From an uncultured Porphyromonadaceae bacterium (GTDB taxonomy: Bacteria; Bacteroidota; Bacteroidia; Bacteroidales; Muribaculaceae): DNA of 6,186 nt. How positions within the stretch are numbered: position 1 is the stretch's first letter; each line of letters starts with the position of its first letter. Both the position numbers and the translations under genes were made by a program. The DNA is taken from the NCBI GenBank assembly GCA_900552325.1, contig URZG01000140.1, forward strand, positions 1-6,186, given 5' to 3'. Shown here in pieces: positions 5,527 through 6,186 of the stretch. The notes beneath the pieces were generated by a model that searched no databases, was not told the origin of the DNA, and saw only the letters and a list, made by a program, of their open reading frames with translations.

Positions 5527-6186
5527 TTCCATCGGTTCTATCCTTTTCCTCCTTGATTATCAGGAGAGCGTCGCCGGGGAGAAGGCGCTTTTTACCGTCG
5601 GGTACGATGTAACGCCCGCGGCGGCGGATCATCATCACCAGCCCCCCTTCGGGCAGACGTATGCTCCGGAGGGTATCGCCGTTTTCCAGATCCTCAGGAG
5701 CGAGCACCATCGTATGCAGCGATGTAGGGTGCTCGTCGGCGAGTTCCACACCGAAATCATCTTCACCGGGAGGAGTATCGTCAATCAACCGCAACCGCTT
5801 TGCCGCGCCGATCACAGTGGTGCCCTGAAGTATCAGCGAAAGGAGAGTGACGAAAAACACGATGTTGAAGATCTGCGAGGCTCCCGGCACATCGGCGATC
5901 ACGGGATATGTAGCGAAAATTATCGGCACGGCACCGCGCAGTCCCACCCACGACACGAACAGACGGGAGCGCCAACCGATACGCCTGAACGGGAGCAGGC
6001 ACAGCAGCACACTCAACGGGCGGCCTGCAACGATCATGAAGAGTCCGATGATGAACGACACGGCCGCCACCTGCATCATCTCGTGAGGGTTCACCAGTAG
6101 TCCCAGCATAAGAAAGACCACGATCTGCGCCAGCCACGTCATGCCGTCCATAAACTTCCCGATACTCCGTTTAAGGGGGAAGCGGC
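5519..6186 (-). CDS. NhaP2/CvrA-like cation/proton antiporter, C-terminal part (5' end outside window)
   Basis: On the minus strand the frame is open from the right edge to TGA at 5519-5521, giving about 221 C-terminal residues. The ATG at 6151 is internal: upstream codons encode FPLKRSIGKF, which continues the transporter. CPA1 antiporter signs include a span WLAQIVVFLMLGLLV and the conserved SWVGLRGAVPIIFATYP block (GLRGAVPI at 5921-5944). The last membrane span, FFVTLLSLILQGTTVIG, is followed by RLRL. A soluble domain of about 70 residues follows (about 5545-5755) with LPEGGLVMMIRRRGRYIVPDG (cited here as one landmark block) and LLPGDALLII, typical of TrkA_C/RCK_C ligand-binding tails. This architecture matches potassium/proton or sodium/proton antiporters of the NhaP2/CvrA group in the inner membrane. 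The gene is transcribed toward the LysR gene and is functionally unrelated to the exporter as far as can be seen. Confidence 0.92.
   Translation of the reverse strand, partial: RFPLKRSIGKFMDGMTWLAQIVVFLMLGLLVNPHEMMQVAAVSFIIGLFMIVAGRPLSVLLCLLPFRRIGWRSRLFVSWVGLRGAVPIIFATYPVIADVPGASQIFNIVFFVTLLSLILQGTTVIGAAKRLRLIDDTPPGEDDFGVELADEHPTSLHTMVLAPEDLENGDTLRSIRLPEGGLVMMIRRRGRYIVPDGKKRLLPGDALLIIKEEKDRTDGIR

Overview
The window looks like a chromosomal segment of a GC-rich member of the Bacteroidota, probably of the order Bacteroidales. Three things point this way. The one clear promoter carries the Bacteroidota -7 element (TAnnTTTG). The start codons are preceded by A/T-rich leaders rather than strong Shine-Dalgarno sequences. 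The gene families (DUF362 protein, small TonB-dependent receptor, solo ECF S component) are typical of gut Bacteroidales. Third codon positions are strongly G/C throughout, with no obvious compositional break, and I see no mobile element, RNA gene or CRISPR array. Family-level placement (for example Muribaculaceae) is a guess.

Layout. (1) Positions 1-2970, plus strand: the end of a ferredoxin-less DUF362 protein, a TonB-dependent outer-membrane receptor whose ATG overlaps the DUF362 stop (TGATG), and after 36 bp a membrane protein resembling ECF-transporter substrate-specific (S) components. This reads as one uptake operon: the receptor crosses the outer membrane, the S component crosses the inner membrane with an ECF energising module encoded elsewhere, and the DUF362 protein has an unknown role. 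The substrate cannot be told from sequence; a vitamin, cofactor or metal chelate is the family-level expectation. (2) Positions 2971-3068: a non-coding gap with a perfect 7-bp dyad at its start and a good -7 promoter element. (3) Positions 3069-5526, plus strand: an unrecognised 76-aa single-span membrane protein, then a split two-gene ThrE-type exporter (a YjjP-like 264-aa protein and a YjjB-like 164-aa protein), then a LysR-type regulator. This looks like an exporter of a small amino or organic acid with its regulator. (4) Positions 5519-6186, minus strand: the C-terminal part of a CPA1-type NhaP2/CvrA-like cation/proton antiporter with a TrkA_C (RCK_C) tail. It converges on the LysR gene and overlaps its end by 8 bp.

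The most unusual items are the 76-aa membrane protein (histidine cluster followed by an acidic tail) that overlaps the exporter start, the receptor-S component-DUF362 association, and the dyad placed where a LysR-family regulator could bind upstream of the exporter promoter. Most of the window consists of recognisable families; no wholly new system is demonstrated.
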